A stretch of 64,000 nucleotides of DNA, from assembly GCA_036381835.1 (NCBI GenBank), contig DASVCA010000222.1, positions 1-64,000 of the forward strand, given 5' to 3'. This DNA comes from DASULK01 sp036381835. Its GTDB lineage: Bacteria; Actinomycetota; Actinomycetes; Mycobacteriales; Micromonosporaceae. The notes under the pieces are model-generated. The model was not told the DNA's origin, searched no databases, and worked only from the letters and a program-made list of their open reading frames with translations. A program made the translations under genes and the position numbers. Shown one piece after another: positions 1-10,553 of the stretch (positions are counted from its first letter, which is position 1; each line of letters begins with the position of its first letter).

Positions 1-935
<935 letters not shown>

Positions 936-1092
936 GCCCTCGTGCTCCTCACGTGCCGTGCGCACTCGATCTTGCTGGTCAAGCTGGGGGCCGGCGGCCC
1001 CGACGTCCGGGGGGACGCCCGTGCGCTTACTCTATCCCTGCGGACCGCCTCTTCTAAGGTTCCAGCGTTGCCGGATTCGTCCAGTCCGCGTC

Positions 1093-1157
1093 GTTATAGC
1101 CAACCCTGCCCGCTCGACGGATGTTCCCGTAACCCGCGCTGTACGCGCAGAGCGAAA
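1093..1157 (-). promoter_or_regulatory. candidate clpC promoter with ClgR-like box
   Basis: On the minus strand a TATAAC hexamer (1098-1093) could be the -10 of the clpC promoter, though no good -35 is seen. Upstream at 1157-1144 the minus strand reads TTTCGC-N5-GCG, one mismatch from the actinobacterial ClgR operator GTTCGC-N5-GCG that activates clp genes in Streptomyces, Mycobacterium and Corynebacterium. The placement fits; the assignment rests on the motif alone. Confidence 0.35.
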
Positions 1158-1244
1158 TCGCCGCCGTGCGTCGACGGGTGTCGCAAGCCGTCACCCGACG
1201 GTCGCGACGGCCGATGCCGGCCTCCGGCCGACCTTGACGGCCAC

Positions 1245-1288
1245 CTGTCCACAGGTTGTGGACAACCTTGTCCACCGGTTGTGGATAA
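1245..1288. repeat. tandem pair of palindromic DnaA-box modules
   Basis: Two near-identical 22-bp units (1245-1266 and 1268-1289, period 23) each hold two convergent DnaA 9-mers separated by a 3-bp GGT spacer. The boxes are CTGTCCACA (1245-1253, 8/9), TGTGGACAA (1257-1265, exact reverse of TTGTCCACA), TTGTCCACC (1268-1276, 8/9) and TGTGGATAA (1280-1288, exact reverse of TTATCCACA). A fifth box-like site, TGTGGAAAA, lies at 1378-1386. No dnaA, dnaN or AT-rich unwinding stretch is nearby, so oriC is not indicated; a titration or regulatory site is more likely. Confidence 0.7.
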
Positions 1289-1438
1289 CGCCGGGCGCGG
1301 GCGGGATCTTCCCCAGGAACGCCCTGGCTAGCGGCCACGCGACACGGGGCCGACCCGAGCTCCGGAAGCGGCCGGCCTGTGGAAAACCGGACACCGGGCG
1401 CGGCCCGGGGCGATCGGCCGATCCCGGCCCGAACGCGA

Positions 1439-1469
1439 ACCGGGCCCGAGCGTGACGCTCGGGCCCGGT
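1439..1469 (-). terminator. hairpin terminator of lsr2
   Basis: A perfect 14-bp GC-rich inverted repeat (1439-1452 with 1456-1469) around a TGA loop starts 15 nt after the lsr2 stop codon. There is no U-tract, as is usual for actinomycete terminators. Confidence 0.75.
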
Positions 1470-1483
1470 GAACGGAGGATCAG

Positions 1484-1828
1484 TCAGCGACCCGCCCGTG
1501 CGTGGTACTCGTCAATGATCTCCTGCGGGATGCGGCCACGGCCGGAGATCGGCTTGCCCTCCCGCTTCGCCCACTCACGAATCGCCTTGTTCTGCTCCCG
1601 ATCGATCGTCGCGCGACCGCGCGCCGCCCGGCCGCCGACGACCACGCCACCGCGGCCCGCTCTACGGGCGCGGGCGATGAACGGCGCGAGCGCCTCACGC
1701 AACTTGGTCGCGTTGTTTTCCGCTAGATCGATCTCGTACTGGACGCCGTCGAGCCCGAACTTGACCGTCTCGGCCCCCTCCGTACCGTCCAAGTCATCGT
1801 AGATGACGACGATTTCACGTCGCGCCAC
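1484..1828 (-). CDS. lsr2: Lsr2 nucleoid-associated protein
   Basis: The 114-aa product matches Lsr2, the actinobacterial H-NS-like protein that bridges DNA and silences AT-rich and acquired genes. The N-terminal dimerisation region ([15 protein letters not shown], residues 1-60) is followed by a flexible Gly/Arg linker and the C-terminal DNA-binding domain, whose AT-hook-like RGR minor-groove motif is residues 97-99 (SGRGRIP). It sits between lysS and clpC, the usual actinomycete neighbourhood, and ends in a strong hairpin. The accessory region at 29-32 kb, with softer GC content, would be a natural target (inference). Confidence 0.96.
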   Translation of the reverse strand: MARREIVVIYDDLDGTEGAETVKFGLDGVQYEIDLAENNATKLREALAPFIARARRAGRGGVVVGGRAARGRATIDREQNKAIREWAKREGKPISGRGRIPQEIIDEYHARAGR

Positions 1829-1931
1829 TTAAGCCTCCCACATTTACCAGAGCTGTCGCTGCACGATAACCTGCGGGAACCAGATTACGCCAATAGACGC
1901 GCACGATTGATCGGGGTTGCCCAGCGGGGGC

Positions 1932-3440
1932 TTACTCCGGGCGGACCAATGGGAAGAGTATGGTCTCCCGAATTCCGAGGCCCGTGAGTGCCATGAGTAG
2001 CCGGTCGATTCCCATTCCCATACCGCCCATCGGGGGCATGCCGTACTCCATGGCCCGCAGGAAGTCCTCGTCGAGCCGCATCGCCTCCTCATCCCCCCGA
2101 GCCGCGAGCTGCGCCTGAGCGATCAGCCGCTCCCGCTGGATCACCGGGTCGACGAGCTCCGAGTACGCCGTGGCGAGCTCGACGCCGAGCACGTAGAGGT
2201 CCCACTTCTCGGTCAGCCCCGGCTGCTCCCGGTGGGAACGGGTCAGCGGACTGGTCTCCTCCGGGTAGTCACGGACGAAGGTCGGCGCGATCAGGCGCGG
2301 TACCACTAGCTCCTCGAACAGTTCCTCGGCGAGCTTGCCCGGCCCCCATTTCGGATCCACCGACAAACCGGCCTTGTCCGCGTAATCGCGCAGCGTCGCC
2401 ATATCGGTCTCGACGGTCACCTCTTCACCGAGCGCCTCGGACAACGAGCCATAAAGCGTCACAGAGCGCCACTCGCCGCCGAGGTCGAACTCCGTCCCGT
2501 CGGCGTGCGTGACGACGTGGGATCCGCAGACCGCCTCGGCCGCCCCCTGCACCAGTTCCCGAGTCAGGGTCGCCATCGTGTTGTAGTCGCCGTACGCTTC
2601 GTAAAGCTCGAGCATGGCGAACTCGGGCGAGTGGGAGGAATCTATCCCCTCATTCCGGAAGTTCCGGTTGATCTCAAAGACCCGTTCGATACCGCCGACC
2701 ACACAACGCTTGAGATAAAGCTCCGGCGCGATTCGCAGATACAAGTCGGTGTCGAGCGCATTGCTATGGGTCACGAAAGGTCGCGCCGCGGCACCGCCGT
2801 GCAGCAGCTGCAACATCGGCGTCTCCACCTCGATGAAGCCCCGGGCGTGCAGTGCGTCGCGCAGGCTGCGGACCGCCGCGGCCCTGGTCCGTACCGTCTT
2901 GCGGGCCTGAGGCCGGACGATCAGATCCACGTACCGTTGCCGGACACGCATCTCCTCGCTCAACGGCTTGTGCGCCACCGGCAGCGGGCGCAGCGCCTTG
3001 GCGGTGATCGCGAACGAGTCGGCCAGCACGGACAGCTCGCCGCGACGGCTGCTGATCACCTCACCGGTCACCCCGACGTGGTCGCCGATGTCCACCAGGC
3101 GCTTCCAGGCGTCGAGCTGTTCCCGGCCGACCCGGTCCAGGGACAACATCGCCTGCAACTCGGTGCCGTCCCCCTCCCGCAAGGTGGCGAAGCAGAGCTT
3201 GCCGGTGCTGCGGAGGAAGATCACCCGACCGGTCACCGAGACGACGTCCCCCGTGCCGGTGTCGATCGGCAGGTCGGCGTAGCGGGCACGGATATCCGCT
3301 AGCGTCGTGGTGCGGGGATAGCCGACCGGGTACGGTTCGACGCCCTCGGCGAACATCCGGTCCCGCTTCTCGCGGCGAACCCGCATCTGCTCGGGCAGGT
3401 CATCTGCGGCATCGGTCGAAACGACAGGCTGCTGGCTCAC
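1932..3440 (-). CDS. lysS: class II lysyl-tRNA synthetase
   Basis: This 502-aa class II enzyme charges tRNA-Lys in the cytosol. An N-terminal OB-fold anticodon-binding domain (about residues 60-150) precedes the catalytic core with motif 1, motif 2 (RNFRNEGID) and motif 3 ([10 protein letters not shown]). The GTG start at 3440 has GAGGA 9-10 nt upstream. Two lysine-pocket segments differ from the norm: the usual NxFSELND segment reads TAYSELVDP, and the usual GLGIGIDR reads GMGMGIDR. This may be an actinobacterial paralogue rather than the only LysRS. It is followed by lsr2 after about 100 nt and preceded by coaX. Confidence 0.93.
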   Translation of the reverse strand: MSQQPVVSTDAADDLPEQMRVRREKRDRMFAEGVEPYPVGYPRTTTLADIRARYADLPIDTGTGDVVSVTGRVIFLRSTGKLCFATLREGDGTELQAMLSLDRVGREQLDAWKRLVDIGDHVGVTGEVISSRRGELSVLADSFAITAKALRPLPVAHKPLSEEMRVRQRYVDLIVRPQARKTVRTRAAAVRSLRDALHARGFIEVETPMLQLLHGGAAARPFVTHSNALDTDLYLRIAPELYLKRCVVGGIERVFEINRNFRNEGIDSSHSPEFAMLELYEAYGDYNTMATLTRELVQGAAEAVCGSHVVTHADGTEFDLGGEWRSVTLYGSLSEALGEEVTVETDMATLRDYADKAGLSVDPKWGPGKLAEELFEELVVPRLIAPTFVRDYPEETSPLTRSHREQPGLTEKWDLYVLGVELATAYSELVDPVIQRERLIAQAQLAARGDEEAMRLDEDFLRAMEYGMPPMGGMGMGIDRLLMALTGLGIRETILFPLVRPE

Positions 3441-3539
3441 GGCGTGCTTCCTCGCAGGGAGTGGGACCGGGGTACGACCCCCGAGCGTACTCAGGCGCTT
3501 CGGACACCGTTACCGGATAATCGCGCCCACGGATCGACG

Positions 3540-4301
3540 TCACATCCGGTTACGCTCGTAGACCATCCGCAGACCGATCAGCGTGATCATCGGCTCGTGG
3601 TGGGTGATGGTGCGGCACTCGTCCAACACCACGGGCGCCAGCCCGCCGGTGGCGATCACCGCACGGAGCGTGCCGAGCTCCTCGGCCATCCGATCGACGA
3701 TCCGGTCGATCAACCCGGCGTAGCCGAAATACATGCCGGCCTGCAGGCACTCCACGGTGTTCTTACCGATCACCGAACGGGGCTGGGCCGGCTCCACCTT
3801 GCGCAACTGCGCCGCCCGCGCCGCCAGCGCGTCGAAGGAGATCTCGATGCCCGGGGTGAACGCCCCGCCGAGGAACTCCCCGCGGGCGCTGACCGCGTCG
3901 AAGGTGGTCGTGGTGCCGATGTCCACCACCACCGCCGGCCCCCCGTGCAACGCGTACGCCGCCAACGTGTTGACCACCCGGTCGGCACCGACCTCCTTGG
4001 GGTTGTCGATCACCAGCGGGACGCCGGTCTTCACCCCCGGCTCCACGATCAGACTGGGCACGTCGCCGTAGTAGCGGTCCAGCATCGTGCGCAGGGAGCG
4101 CAGCGCGGCCGGCACCGTCGAGCAGGCGGCCACGCCGGTGATTTCCACCGCGTCGCCGGCGAGCAGCCCACGGTAGAGCAGACCCAGCTCGTCAGCGGTC
4201 GACCGGGCGTCGGTCTTGATCCGCCACGAGTGGACCAACGTCTCCCCGTCGAAGGTGGCCAGCACCGTGTTGGTGTTTCCGATGTCGATGCAGAGCAGCA
4301 C
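3540..4301 (-). CDS. coaX: type III pantothenate kinase CoaX
   Basis: The 253-aa protein phosphorylates pantothenate, the first step of CoA synthesis. It shows the ASKHA-fold signatures of type III kinases: DIGNTNT at the N-terminus (phosphate 1), VVDIGTTTTFDAV, the GGAFTPGI segment and TGGLAP near the C-terminus. The GTG start gives MLLCIDIGNT, the typical family beginning. It lies downstream of nadC (53-nt gap), in a NAD/CoA block with nadB, panD and panC, so pantothenate made by PanC can be used directly. Confidence 0.96.
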   Translation of the reverse strand: MLLCIDIGNTNTVLATFDGETLVHSWRIKTDARSTADELGLLYRGLLAGDAVEITGVAACSTVPAALRSLRTMLDRYYGDVPSLIVEPGVKTGVPLVIDNPKEVGADRVVNTLAAYALHGGPAVVVDIGTTTTFDAVSARGEFLGGAFTPGIEISFDALAARAAQLRKVEPAQPRSVIGKNTVECLQAGMYFGYAGLIDRIVDRMAEELGTLRAVIATGGLAPVVLDECRTITHHEPMITLIGLRMVYERNRM

Positions 4302-4354
4302 GGTCGAAGCCTAGACAATCACCGGGTGGGCACCCACCGGCCGCCTCCACCGGA

Positions 4355-5263
4355 TCATCGGGCGAGATCCAGGGCGATATCGAGGATCGGCGAGGAGTGG
4401 GTCAACGCGCCGACGGACAGATAGTCGACGCCGGTCGCCGCGTACTCCGCCGCCCTCGCCAGGGTCAGGCCGCCGGTCGCCTCCAGCTCCGCCCGCTCGC
4501 CCACCGCGGCGACCACCTCACGCAACACGTCCGGGGACATGTTGTCGCAGAGCAGAAAATCCGCACCGGCGTCGACCGCCTCGACCGCCTCCGCCACGGT
4601 GGTCACCTCGACCTGAACCGCCACCTCGGGAAACGTCTCCCGCACCCGACGGTAGGCGGCAGTGATCCCGCCCGCGGCGAGCTTGTGATTGTCTTTGATC
4701 ATCGCGACGTCGTACAGGCCCATGCGCTTGTTGGTGCCACCCCCGGCCCGGACCGCGTACTTCTCCAGAATCCGCAGGCCCGGCGTGGTCTTGCGGGTGT
4801 CCAGCACCGTCGCCTTGGTGCCATGCAGCGCGTCCGCCCAGGCCCGGGTGTGGGTCGCCACCCCCGACATGCGACACAGCAGGTTCAGCGCGGTGCGCTC
4901 GGCGGTGAGCAGCGACCGGGTACGACCGGTGACCACGGCCAGCACCTCGCCGCGGGTGACCCGGTCCCCGTCGCGGGCCTTGAGCGTTACCTCCACCTGC
5001 GGCTGCCCGGTGCCGGCGAGACGGGACCAGATCTCATCGGCGAGCTCGAACACCGCGGCCGCCACGACCAGACCGGCCACCACACCGTCCCCACGGGCCA
5101 CCAGCTCGCCCGTGTCGACCTGGTCGGGCGGGATGGTCGCGGCGGTGGTCACGTCCAGGCCGTCCGGGCCGAGATCCTCCTCCAGCGTGGCCCGGACGAT
5201 CCGCTCGACCGCCGCCGGATCAAGCCCGTCGGCCCGCAACGCCGCCTCGGTTGACGACCTCAT
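4355..5263 (-). CDS. nadC: quinolinate phosphoribosyltransferase (nicotinate-nucleotide pyrophosphorylase)
   Basis: NadC (302 aa) converts quinolinate and PRPP to nicotinate mononucleotide in de novo NAD synthesis. The family signature DTRKTTPGLR...EKYAVRAGGG, the downstream NKRMGLYDVAMIKDNH and the barrel-end EATGGL and DYLSVGALTHS are all present. The start at 5263 (MRSSTEAAL) overlaps the nadB stop as ATGA, indicating coupled translation. An in-frame start 23 codons upstream would lie inside nadB and is less likely. Confidence 0.96.
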   Translation of the reverse strand: MRSSTEAALRADGLDPAAVERIVRATLEEDLGPDGLDVTTAATIPPDQVDTGELVARGDGVVAGLVVAAAVFELADEIWSRLAGTGQPQVEVTLKARDGDRVTRGEVLAVVTGRTRSLLTAERTALNLLCRMSGVATHTRAWADALHGTKATVLDTRKTTPGLRILEKYAVRAGGGTNKRMGLYDVAMIKDNHKLAAGGITAAYRRVRETFPEVAVQVEVTTVAEAVEAVDAGADFLLCDNMSPDVLREVVAAVGERAELEATGGLTLARAAEYAATGVDYLSVGALTHSSPILDIALDLAR

Positions 5264-6981
5264 GTCAATGCCTCCCAGGTCTGAGTCAAGCTTCCGTCGG
5301 CGGTGATGGTGCCGACCAGGTGGCCCCGCCATTCGTCCCGCTCCGCCGGGAAGTCGTCCCGCCAGTGGCAGCCGCGGGTCTCCTGGCGAAGGTACGCCGC
5401 CGCGGCGAGCGCCGACGCGACGGTGAGCAGGTTGGTCGCCTCCCAGCTCGCCGTGCGGGCCGCGCCCCTGGTCGAACCCAGTCGGGCCAGCTCCGCAGCG
5501 GTCGCCGACAGCGATTCGGCCGACCGCAGCACGCCCGCGCCACGGGTCATCGCCCGCTGCAGGTCGGCACGGATCCGGGGATCCACCACCCAGCCCGAGC
5601 CGCCGGACCAGGCGCCGCCGGGCGCGGGATCAGCCTGCGGCGGCAGGTCGCGCGCGATGTCCTGGGCGATCCTCCGGGAGAAGACGAGGCCCTCCAGCAA
5701 CGAGTTGCTGGCCAGGCGGTTCGCCCCGTGCACCCCGGTGCAGGCCACCTCGCCGCAGGCGTACAGGCCGGGGATGGAGGTGCGGCCGTGCAGATCGGTG
5801 CGGACACCGCCGGAGGCGTAGTGGGCGGCGGGCGCCACCGGGATCAGATCCGCGGCCGGCTCGATGCCCGCGGCCCGGCAGGACGCCACGATGGTCGGGA
5901 ACCGCCGGGCCAGAAAGTCCGCCCCCAGATGGCGGGCGTCCAGGTAGACGTGGTCGGTGCCCTCGGCGAGCATCACCCGGTGAATGCCCTTGGCGACCAC
6001 GTCGCGCGGAGCCAGCTCGGCCAGCTCGTGCTGGCCGACCATGAAGCGTTTGCCGTCCGAGTCGACCAGGTGGGCGCCCTCGCCGCGCAACGCCTCGGAC
6101 ACCAGCGGCAGCTGCGCCCCACCCGGGGTACGGGCCGACCGGGTGCCGTCACCCGACCCGTCGTCCGGACCGGCGTCAGGCAGATACAGCGCGGTCGGGT
6201 GGAACTGGACGAACTCCACATCGGTGACGGCGGCTCCGGCCCGCAACGCCAGCGCCACCCCGTCACCGGTCGACACCGCCGGGTTGGTCGTCGCGCTGAA
6301 CATCTGACCCATCCCGCCGGTGGCGAGCACCACCGCCCGGGCGAGGATCGCCCCCACCCCCTCCTCGGTGCCCTCGCCCAGTACGTGCAGCGTCACCCCG
6401 CAGGCTCGCCCGTCGGCCGCCTTGATCAGGTCGAGCACCAACGCGTGCTCGAAGAGCCGGATCCACGGGTCGCGTTGCACGGCGACGTGCAGCGCCCGCT
6501 GCACCTCCGCGCCGGTGGCGTCACCGCCGGCGTGCACGATCCGGTCCGCGCGGTGCCCGCCCTCCCGGGTCAGCATCAACGAGCCGTCCGGGTTGCGGTC
6601 GAACTCCGCGCCGACCCGAATCAGCTCGCGCAACCGGTCCGGCCCCTCCGCCACCAGCACCCGCACCGCGGCCGGGTCGCACAGCCCCACCCCGGCGATC
6701 TCGGTGTCGCGGGCGTGGGCCTCCGGGGTGTCCATCGGATCGAGCACCGCCGCGATGCCGCCCTGCGCCCAGCGGGTGGAGCCCTCATCCATGTCCACCT
6801 TCGTCACCACGGTGACGTGCAGGCCGACCTCCCGCAGGTGCAGCGCCGCGGTCAGCCCGGCGACACCCGAGCCCACCACGACCACATCGGTGGTCTCGAC
6901 CCAGCCGGGTGCCGGGGCGGCCAGCAACCCGGGCAGCACGGGCAGTTCGGGTGTCGCAAGACGCATAGGGACAGTCAACAC
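5260..6981 (-). CDS. nadB: L-aspartate oxidase
   Basis: NadB (573 aa) oxidises L-aspartate to iminoaspartate with FAD, feeding quinolinate synthesis. The Rossmann FAD motif VVVGSGVAGLTAALHL is at about residues 35-50, the substrate region has STRWAQGGIAAV and EALRGEGAHL, and the second FAD-contact segment is GLYACGEVACTGVHGANRL. The GTG at 6981 gives 573 aa; an ATG five codons in (6966) is an alternative, and neither has a clear Shine-Dalgarno. The stop overlaps the nadC start (ATGA). nadA is not in the window. Confidence 0.95.
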   Translation of the reverse strand: MLTVPMRLATPELPVLPGLLAAPAPGWVETTDVVVVGSGVAGLTAALHLREVGLHVTVVTKVDMDEGSTRWAQGGIAAVLDPMDTPEAHARDTEIAGVGLCDPAAVRVLVAEGPDRLRELIRVGAEFDRNPDGSLMLTREGGHRADRIVHAGGDATGAEVQRALHVAVQRDPWIRLFEHALVLDLIKAADGRACGVTLHVLGEGTEEGVGAILARAVVLATGGMGQMFSATTNPAVSTGDGVALALRAGAAVTDVEFVQFHPTALYLPDAGPDDGSGDGTRSARTPGGAQLPLVSEALRGEGAHLVDSDGKRFMVGQHELAELAPRDVVAKGIHRVMLAEGTDHVYLDARHLGADFLARRFPTIVASCRAAGIEPAADLIPVAPAAHYASGGVRTDLHGRTSIPGLYACGEVACTGVHGANRLASNSLLEGLVFSRRIAQDIARDLPPQADPAPGGAWSGGSGWVVDPRIRADLQRAMTRGAGVLRSAESLSATAAELARLGSTRGAARTASWEATNLLTVASALAAAAYLRQETRGCHWRDDFPAERDEWRGHLVGTITADGSLTQTWEALT

Positions 6982-7056
6982 GTTCGGTGGGCGCTCAGGT
7001 GAGCGGGTCAGGCCAAAGTGAGGCCGACCGCCGACCGGTGCCGGCGCGCACGCCGG

Positions 7057-7482
7057 TCAGCCGACGGCGACCCGATCGCCGCGAACCAGGTCGCCGAGCA
7101 TGCCGGGGGCCGCGGCCGCGGGGTCCGACCCCAGGTCGACGATGCGGTTCGCCCCGTCCACGTGCACGATCCGCGGCTGATAGGTGCGCGCCGCGGCGTC
7201 GTCCATCTGGGCGTACGAGATGATGATCACCAGGTCTCCGGGGTGCACCAGGTGGGCGGCGGCCCCGTTGACGCCGATCACCCCGCTGCCGCGCTCGCCC
7301 GGGATGACGTACGTCTCCAGCCGCGCCCCGTTCGTCACGTCGACCACGGCGACCTGCTCGCCGGGGAGAAGATCGGCCGCATCGAGCAGATCTTGGTCCA
7401 CGGTGAGCGAGCCGACATAGTGCAGATCGGCCTGGGTCACCGTCGCCCGGTGGATCTTGGACTTCAACATGGTGCGATACAT
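7057..7482 (-). CDS. panD: aspartate 1-decarboxylase (pyruvoyl enzyme)
   Basis: PanD (141 aa) makes beta-alanine from aspartate for pantothenate synthesis. The proenzyme self-cleaves between Gly24 and Ser25 in HYVGSL, leaving a pyruvoyl group; the numbering matches E. coli PanD when the first methionine ([12 protein letters not shown]) is used. It lies between panC and nadB. NadB and PanD both consume aspartate, which may explain the clustering (inference). Confidence 0.97.
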   Translation of the reverse strand: MYRTMLKSKIHRATVTQADLHYVGSLTVDQDLLDAADLLPGEQVAVVDVTNGARLETYVIPGERGSGVIGVNGAAAHLVHPGDLVIIISYAQMDDAAARTYQPRIVHVDGANRIVDLGSDPAAAAPGMLGDLVRGDRVAVG

Positions 7483-7549
7483 CGCGTTTCCTCTGCTCGC
7501 TCAGCTAATCGGGCAAACCGGTGCCAGCCGCCCCGCATTCCCACACCGC

Positions 7550-8431
7550 TCAGCGGTGCCGGCCATCGGTGAGCGGCGCGGCCAGATCGACCGCGCAGTT
7601 GTCGATCAGTCTGGTGGTGCCGACCCAGGCGGCCACCAGCAGGCGGCCGGGGCCGGCCGCCGGCGCGGGCCCCAGCTCCGGGTCGGTGAGCACCAGATAG
7701 TCCAACCGGACGCTGCCGTCCGACGCCCCCGCCGCGCCGCGGGCGAAGGTCTCGTGCGCCACGGCCAGGGTGCCCTCCGGGCCGAGCCCCCGCTCGGCCG
7801 CGCCGGCCCCCGCCCGCAACGCGCCGGACAGCGTCAACGCGTCGGCGCGCTCCTGCTCCGACAGATACCGGTTACGGCTGGACAGGGCGAGCCCGTCCGG
7901 CTCCCGCACGGTGGGCACCCCCACGACCTCCACCGGCAGGTCGAGATCCCGGACCATCCGCCGGACCAAAGTGAGCTGCTGGTAGTCCTTCTCCCCGAAG
8001 AACGCCACGTCGGGACGGGTGAGCTGAAGCAACTTGAGGACCACGGTCAGCACCCCGTCGAAGAAACCCGGACGGCTGGCGCCCTCCAGCCGGCCGCCGA
8101 GCGGCCCCGGGTTCACCCGTACCAGCGGTTCGCCGCTCGGGTACATCTCCGCCACCGACGGCGCGAACACCACGTCCACCCCGATCCGCCGGCACAGTTC
8201 GAGATCGGCGTCCAGGGTCCGGGGGTAGCGATCGAAATCCTCGTTCGGGCCGAACTGCAGCGGATTCACGAAGATCGTCACGAGCACGTGATCGGCCCGC
8301 TCGCGGGCGGCACGGATCAGCGCCTCATGTCCGGAATGCAGGGCGCCCATGGTCATCACGACCGCCACCGTCCCGGTCAGCTCCCGACGCGCGACACCCA
8401 ACTCGGCCCGGGTACGAATCAGACGGGTCAT
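7550..8431 (-). CDS. panC: pantothenate synthetase
   Basis: PanC (293 aa) ligates pantoate and beta-alanine via a pantoyl-adenylate. The HIGH-type motif MGALHSGH (residues 28-35), [18 protein letters not shown], the [10 protein letters not shown] segment and the KMSKS-like SSRNRYLS mark it as a class I-like adenylating enzyme. Its start overlaps the stop of the upstream DUF2520 gene (ATGA at 8431-8428). panB is not in the window. Confidence 0.97.
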   Translation of the reverse strand: MTRLIRTRAELGVARRELTGTVAVVMTMGALHSGHEALIRAARERADHVLVTIFVNPLQFGPNEDFDRYPRTLDADLELCRRIGVDVVFAPSVAEMYPSGEPLVRVNPGPLGGRLEGASRPGFFDGVLTVVLKLLQLTRPDVAFFGEKDYQQLTLVRRMVRDLDLPVEVVGVPTVREPDGLALSSRNRYLSEQERADALTLSGALRAGAGAAERGLGPEGTLAVAHETFARGAAGASDGSVRLDYLVLTDPELGPAPAAGPGRLLVAAWVGTTRLIDNCAVDLAAPLTDGRHR

Positions 8432-9402
8432 GCCACCGCCTCCCGCTCCCGGTCGGCCAACTCCCGGCCCCGACTGGCCAGAACGTCCAGCATCAGCGCC
8501 GCGTCGACCGTCCGCAGCCGGCCGGAGGCGATCGCCCGGGCCGCGGTGCGGTGGGCCAGCGCCAGGTAAGCGGGCAGCGACTCCGGGGCGGTCCGCGCAA
8601 GCTCGTCGAGATGCCGGGCGACGGTTCCCGCATCCCCCCGGGACACCGGGCCGGTCAGCGCGTCGTCACCCATCCGCAGCGTGTTCTCCAACGCGGCGCG
8701 CAACAGCGGACCGAGCACCTTGTCCGGCCGGGCGACCCCCGCCTCCCGCAGCCGGTCCGCAGCCTCGCTGACCAGGGTGACCAGGTGGTTCGCGCCGTGC
8801 GCGAGCGCCGCGTGGTAGAGCACCCGGCGCTCCTCGGCGACCCACTCCGGAACACCGCCCAGGTCCGCGACCAAGCGGGCCGCGAGGGGACGCAGCTCGG
8901 CCGGGGCGGTCACCCCGTACGAGGTGCCGGGCAGATTCGCCAGATCGGCGGCGGTGCCGGTGAACGTCATGGCCGGGTGCAGTGCGAGCGGGCGGACACC
9001 GATCGCGACGAGGGGAGCCAGCACACCGAGCCCGTGCGCGCCGGAGGTGTGCGCCACGAGCTGGCCGGGCCGTACCGCCCGGGCGGTGGCGAGACCGGCG
9101 ACGACCTCGGCGAGCGAGTCGTCCGGAACGGCGATCACAAGGAGGTCGACGGCGGCGCGCGCCACCCGTTCCGGTGAGCGGACGGGAACCTCGGGCAGCA
9201 GGTCGGCGATTCGTGCCCGCGCGGCGGCGGAGGTGCCGGAGACGGCGACGATTCGGTGACCGGCGCGCGCCAGAGCTGCTCCGAGGACAGTGCCCACCCG
9301 GCCGGCACCGATGACACCGAAGGTGAGAAAACGGGGGAAATCGGCCGGTGGCGTGGCGGCCCGGCCCCGGTCGGCCGGACGCACCCGAGACGGTGCGTTC
9401 AT
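8428..9402 (-). CDS. Rossmann-fold/DUF2520 dehydrogenase-like protein
   Basis: The 324-aa product has an N-terminal NAD(P)-binding fold ([17 protein letters not shown], about residues 26-42) and a C-terminal all-helical DUF2520 domain, an architecture close to ketopantoate reductase and 6-phosphogluconate-type dehydrogenases. The ATG at 9402 (MNAPSRVR) is chosen over an upstream in-frame start at 9504 that would enter the divergent gene's leader. Coupling to panC (4-nt overlap) suggests a pantothenate-linked redox step, possibly ketopantoate reduction; that role is inference. Confidence 0.8.
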   Translation of the reverse strand: MNAPSRVRPADRGRAATPPADFPRFLTFGVIGAGRVGTVLGAALARAGHRIVAVSGTSAAARARIADLLPEVPVRSPERVARAAVDLLVIAVPDDSLAEVVAGLATARAVRPGQLVAHTSGAHGLGVLAPLVAIGVRPLALHPAMTFTGTAADLANLPGTSYGVTAPAELRPLAARLVADLGGVPEWVAEERRVLYHAALAHGANHLVTLVSEAADRLREAGVARPDKVLGPLLRAALENTLRMGDDALTGPVSRGDAGTVARHLDELARTAPESLPAYLALAHRTAARAIASGRLRTVDAALMLDVLASRGRELADREREAVA

Positions 9403-9535
9403 GGCATGATCCAGTCCTCTAGCAGTGGTACCGGTCACCTGCCAGTATCGGCCGTCGTCTGCACGGCACAAGACTGATGTGAAAACCTTCACGAGCCGGC
9501 CCACCGGATCGTCGTTCTACCGCGGGAGGAGACGC

Positions 9536-10531
9536 GTGAGGGTGCCCTGGCGTACGGCGATGACCGCCGCCCTGTACGGACCGGACGGGTTCTTCGTCAG
9601 CGGCGGCGGACCCGGCGCACACTTCCGGACCAGCGCCAACGCCTCGCCGCTGCTCGGCACGGCGCTGCTGCGACTGCTGGAACGCGTCGACACGGCACTC
9701 GGACACCCGGACCCCCTCCACGTCGTGGACGTCGGGGCGGGCCGCGGCGAACTGCTCACCGTCCTCGCCGCCGGGGCCGCACCCCGGCTCCATCACCGGC
9801 TGCGGCTGACCGCCGTGGAACTCGCACCGCGCCCGGAGTCGCTGCCCGCGGCCATCGAATGGCGCGACCGCCTGCCCAGCGGGGTGACCGGCCTGCTCAT
9901 CGCCACCGAATGGCTCGACAACGTCCCGCTCGACGTGGCCGAGTCGAGCCTGACCGGGTGGCGTTACCTGACCGTCGACCCGGCGACGGCAAGCGAAGCA
10001 CCCGGCGAGCCGGTCACCGATGCGGACGCCGACTGGCTGGCCCGATGGTGGCCGGCCACCCCGGGCGGGCGGGCTGAGATCGGACTCCCCCGGGACCTCG
10101 CCTGGGCCGCCGCGGTACGGGCGCTCGACCGCGGGCTGGCCCTCGCCGTCGACTACGGTCACCTGCGCGACGCCCGACCCCACGGCGGCACGTTGACCGG
10201 CTTCCACGCCGGCCGCCAGGTGCCCCCGGTACCCGACGGCACCTGCGACATCACCGCGCACGTCGCCGTGGACGCCGTAGCGGCCGCGGGCTCGGCCGCC
10301 GCCGGTCGGCCGTACGTGCTGGTCCCGCAGCGGAAGGCGCTGGCGGCCCTCGGCGTCGACGCGACCCGACCGCCGCTCGCCGACGCCACCACCGACCCGG
10401 CCGGCTACGTACGGGCGCTGGCCGCCGCGTCGGCCGCCGCCGAGCTCCTCGACCCCACCGGGCTCGGCGGTCACTGGTGGCTGTTGCAGCCGGTCGGGCT
10501 GTCCCCGGCGGTCGCCGAGCTCAGTCGGTGA
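9536..10531 (+). CDS. MidA-family SAM-dependent methyltransferase
   Basis: The 331-aa protein resembles the MidA/NDUFAF7 (DUF185) family, methyltransferases that in mitochondria modify complex I subunit NDUFS2, the NuoD homologue. It starts at GTG 9536, behind GGGAGGA. Visible features are [16 protein letters not shown] near the N-terminus and the SAM loop [11 protein letters not shown]. The next gene is an orphan nuoD, so a MidA-like protein is paired with its likely target subunit (inference from the mitochondrial system). Confidence 0.8.
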   Translation: MRVPWRTAMTAALYGPDGFFVSGGGPGAHFRTSANASPLLGTALLRLLERVDTALGHPDPLHVVDVGAGRGELLTVLAAGAAPRLHHRLRLTAVELAPRPESLPAAIEWRDRLPSGVTGLLIATEWLDNVPLDVAESSLTGWRYLTVDPATASEAPGEPVTDADADWLARWWPATPGGRAEIGLPRDLAWAAAVRALDRGLALAVDYGHLRDARPHGGTLTGFHAGRQVPPVPDGTCDITAHVAVDAVAAAGSAAAGRPYVLVPQRKALAALGVDATRPPLADATTDPAGYVRALAAASAAAELLDPTGLGGHWWLLQPVGLSPAVAELSR

Positions 10532-10553
10532 TCCACCCCCGGGGAATGGCACG

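Noticed and set aside
1200..1400. chromosomal origin of replication
   Set aside because: DnaA boxes are clustered but few; there is no AT-rich unwinding region and no dnaA, dnaN or rpmH nearby.
5251..7002. 583-codon plus-strand open frame across nadB
   Set aside because: It is the antisense shadow of nadB, low-complexity in Arg, Gly and His, with no domain; nadB on the other strand is a full-length conserved enzyme.
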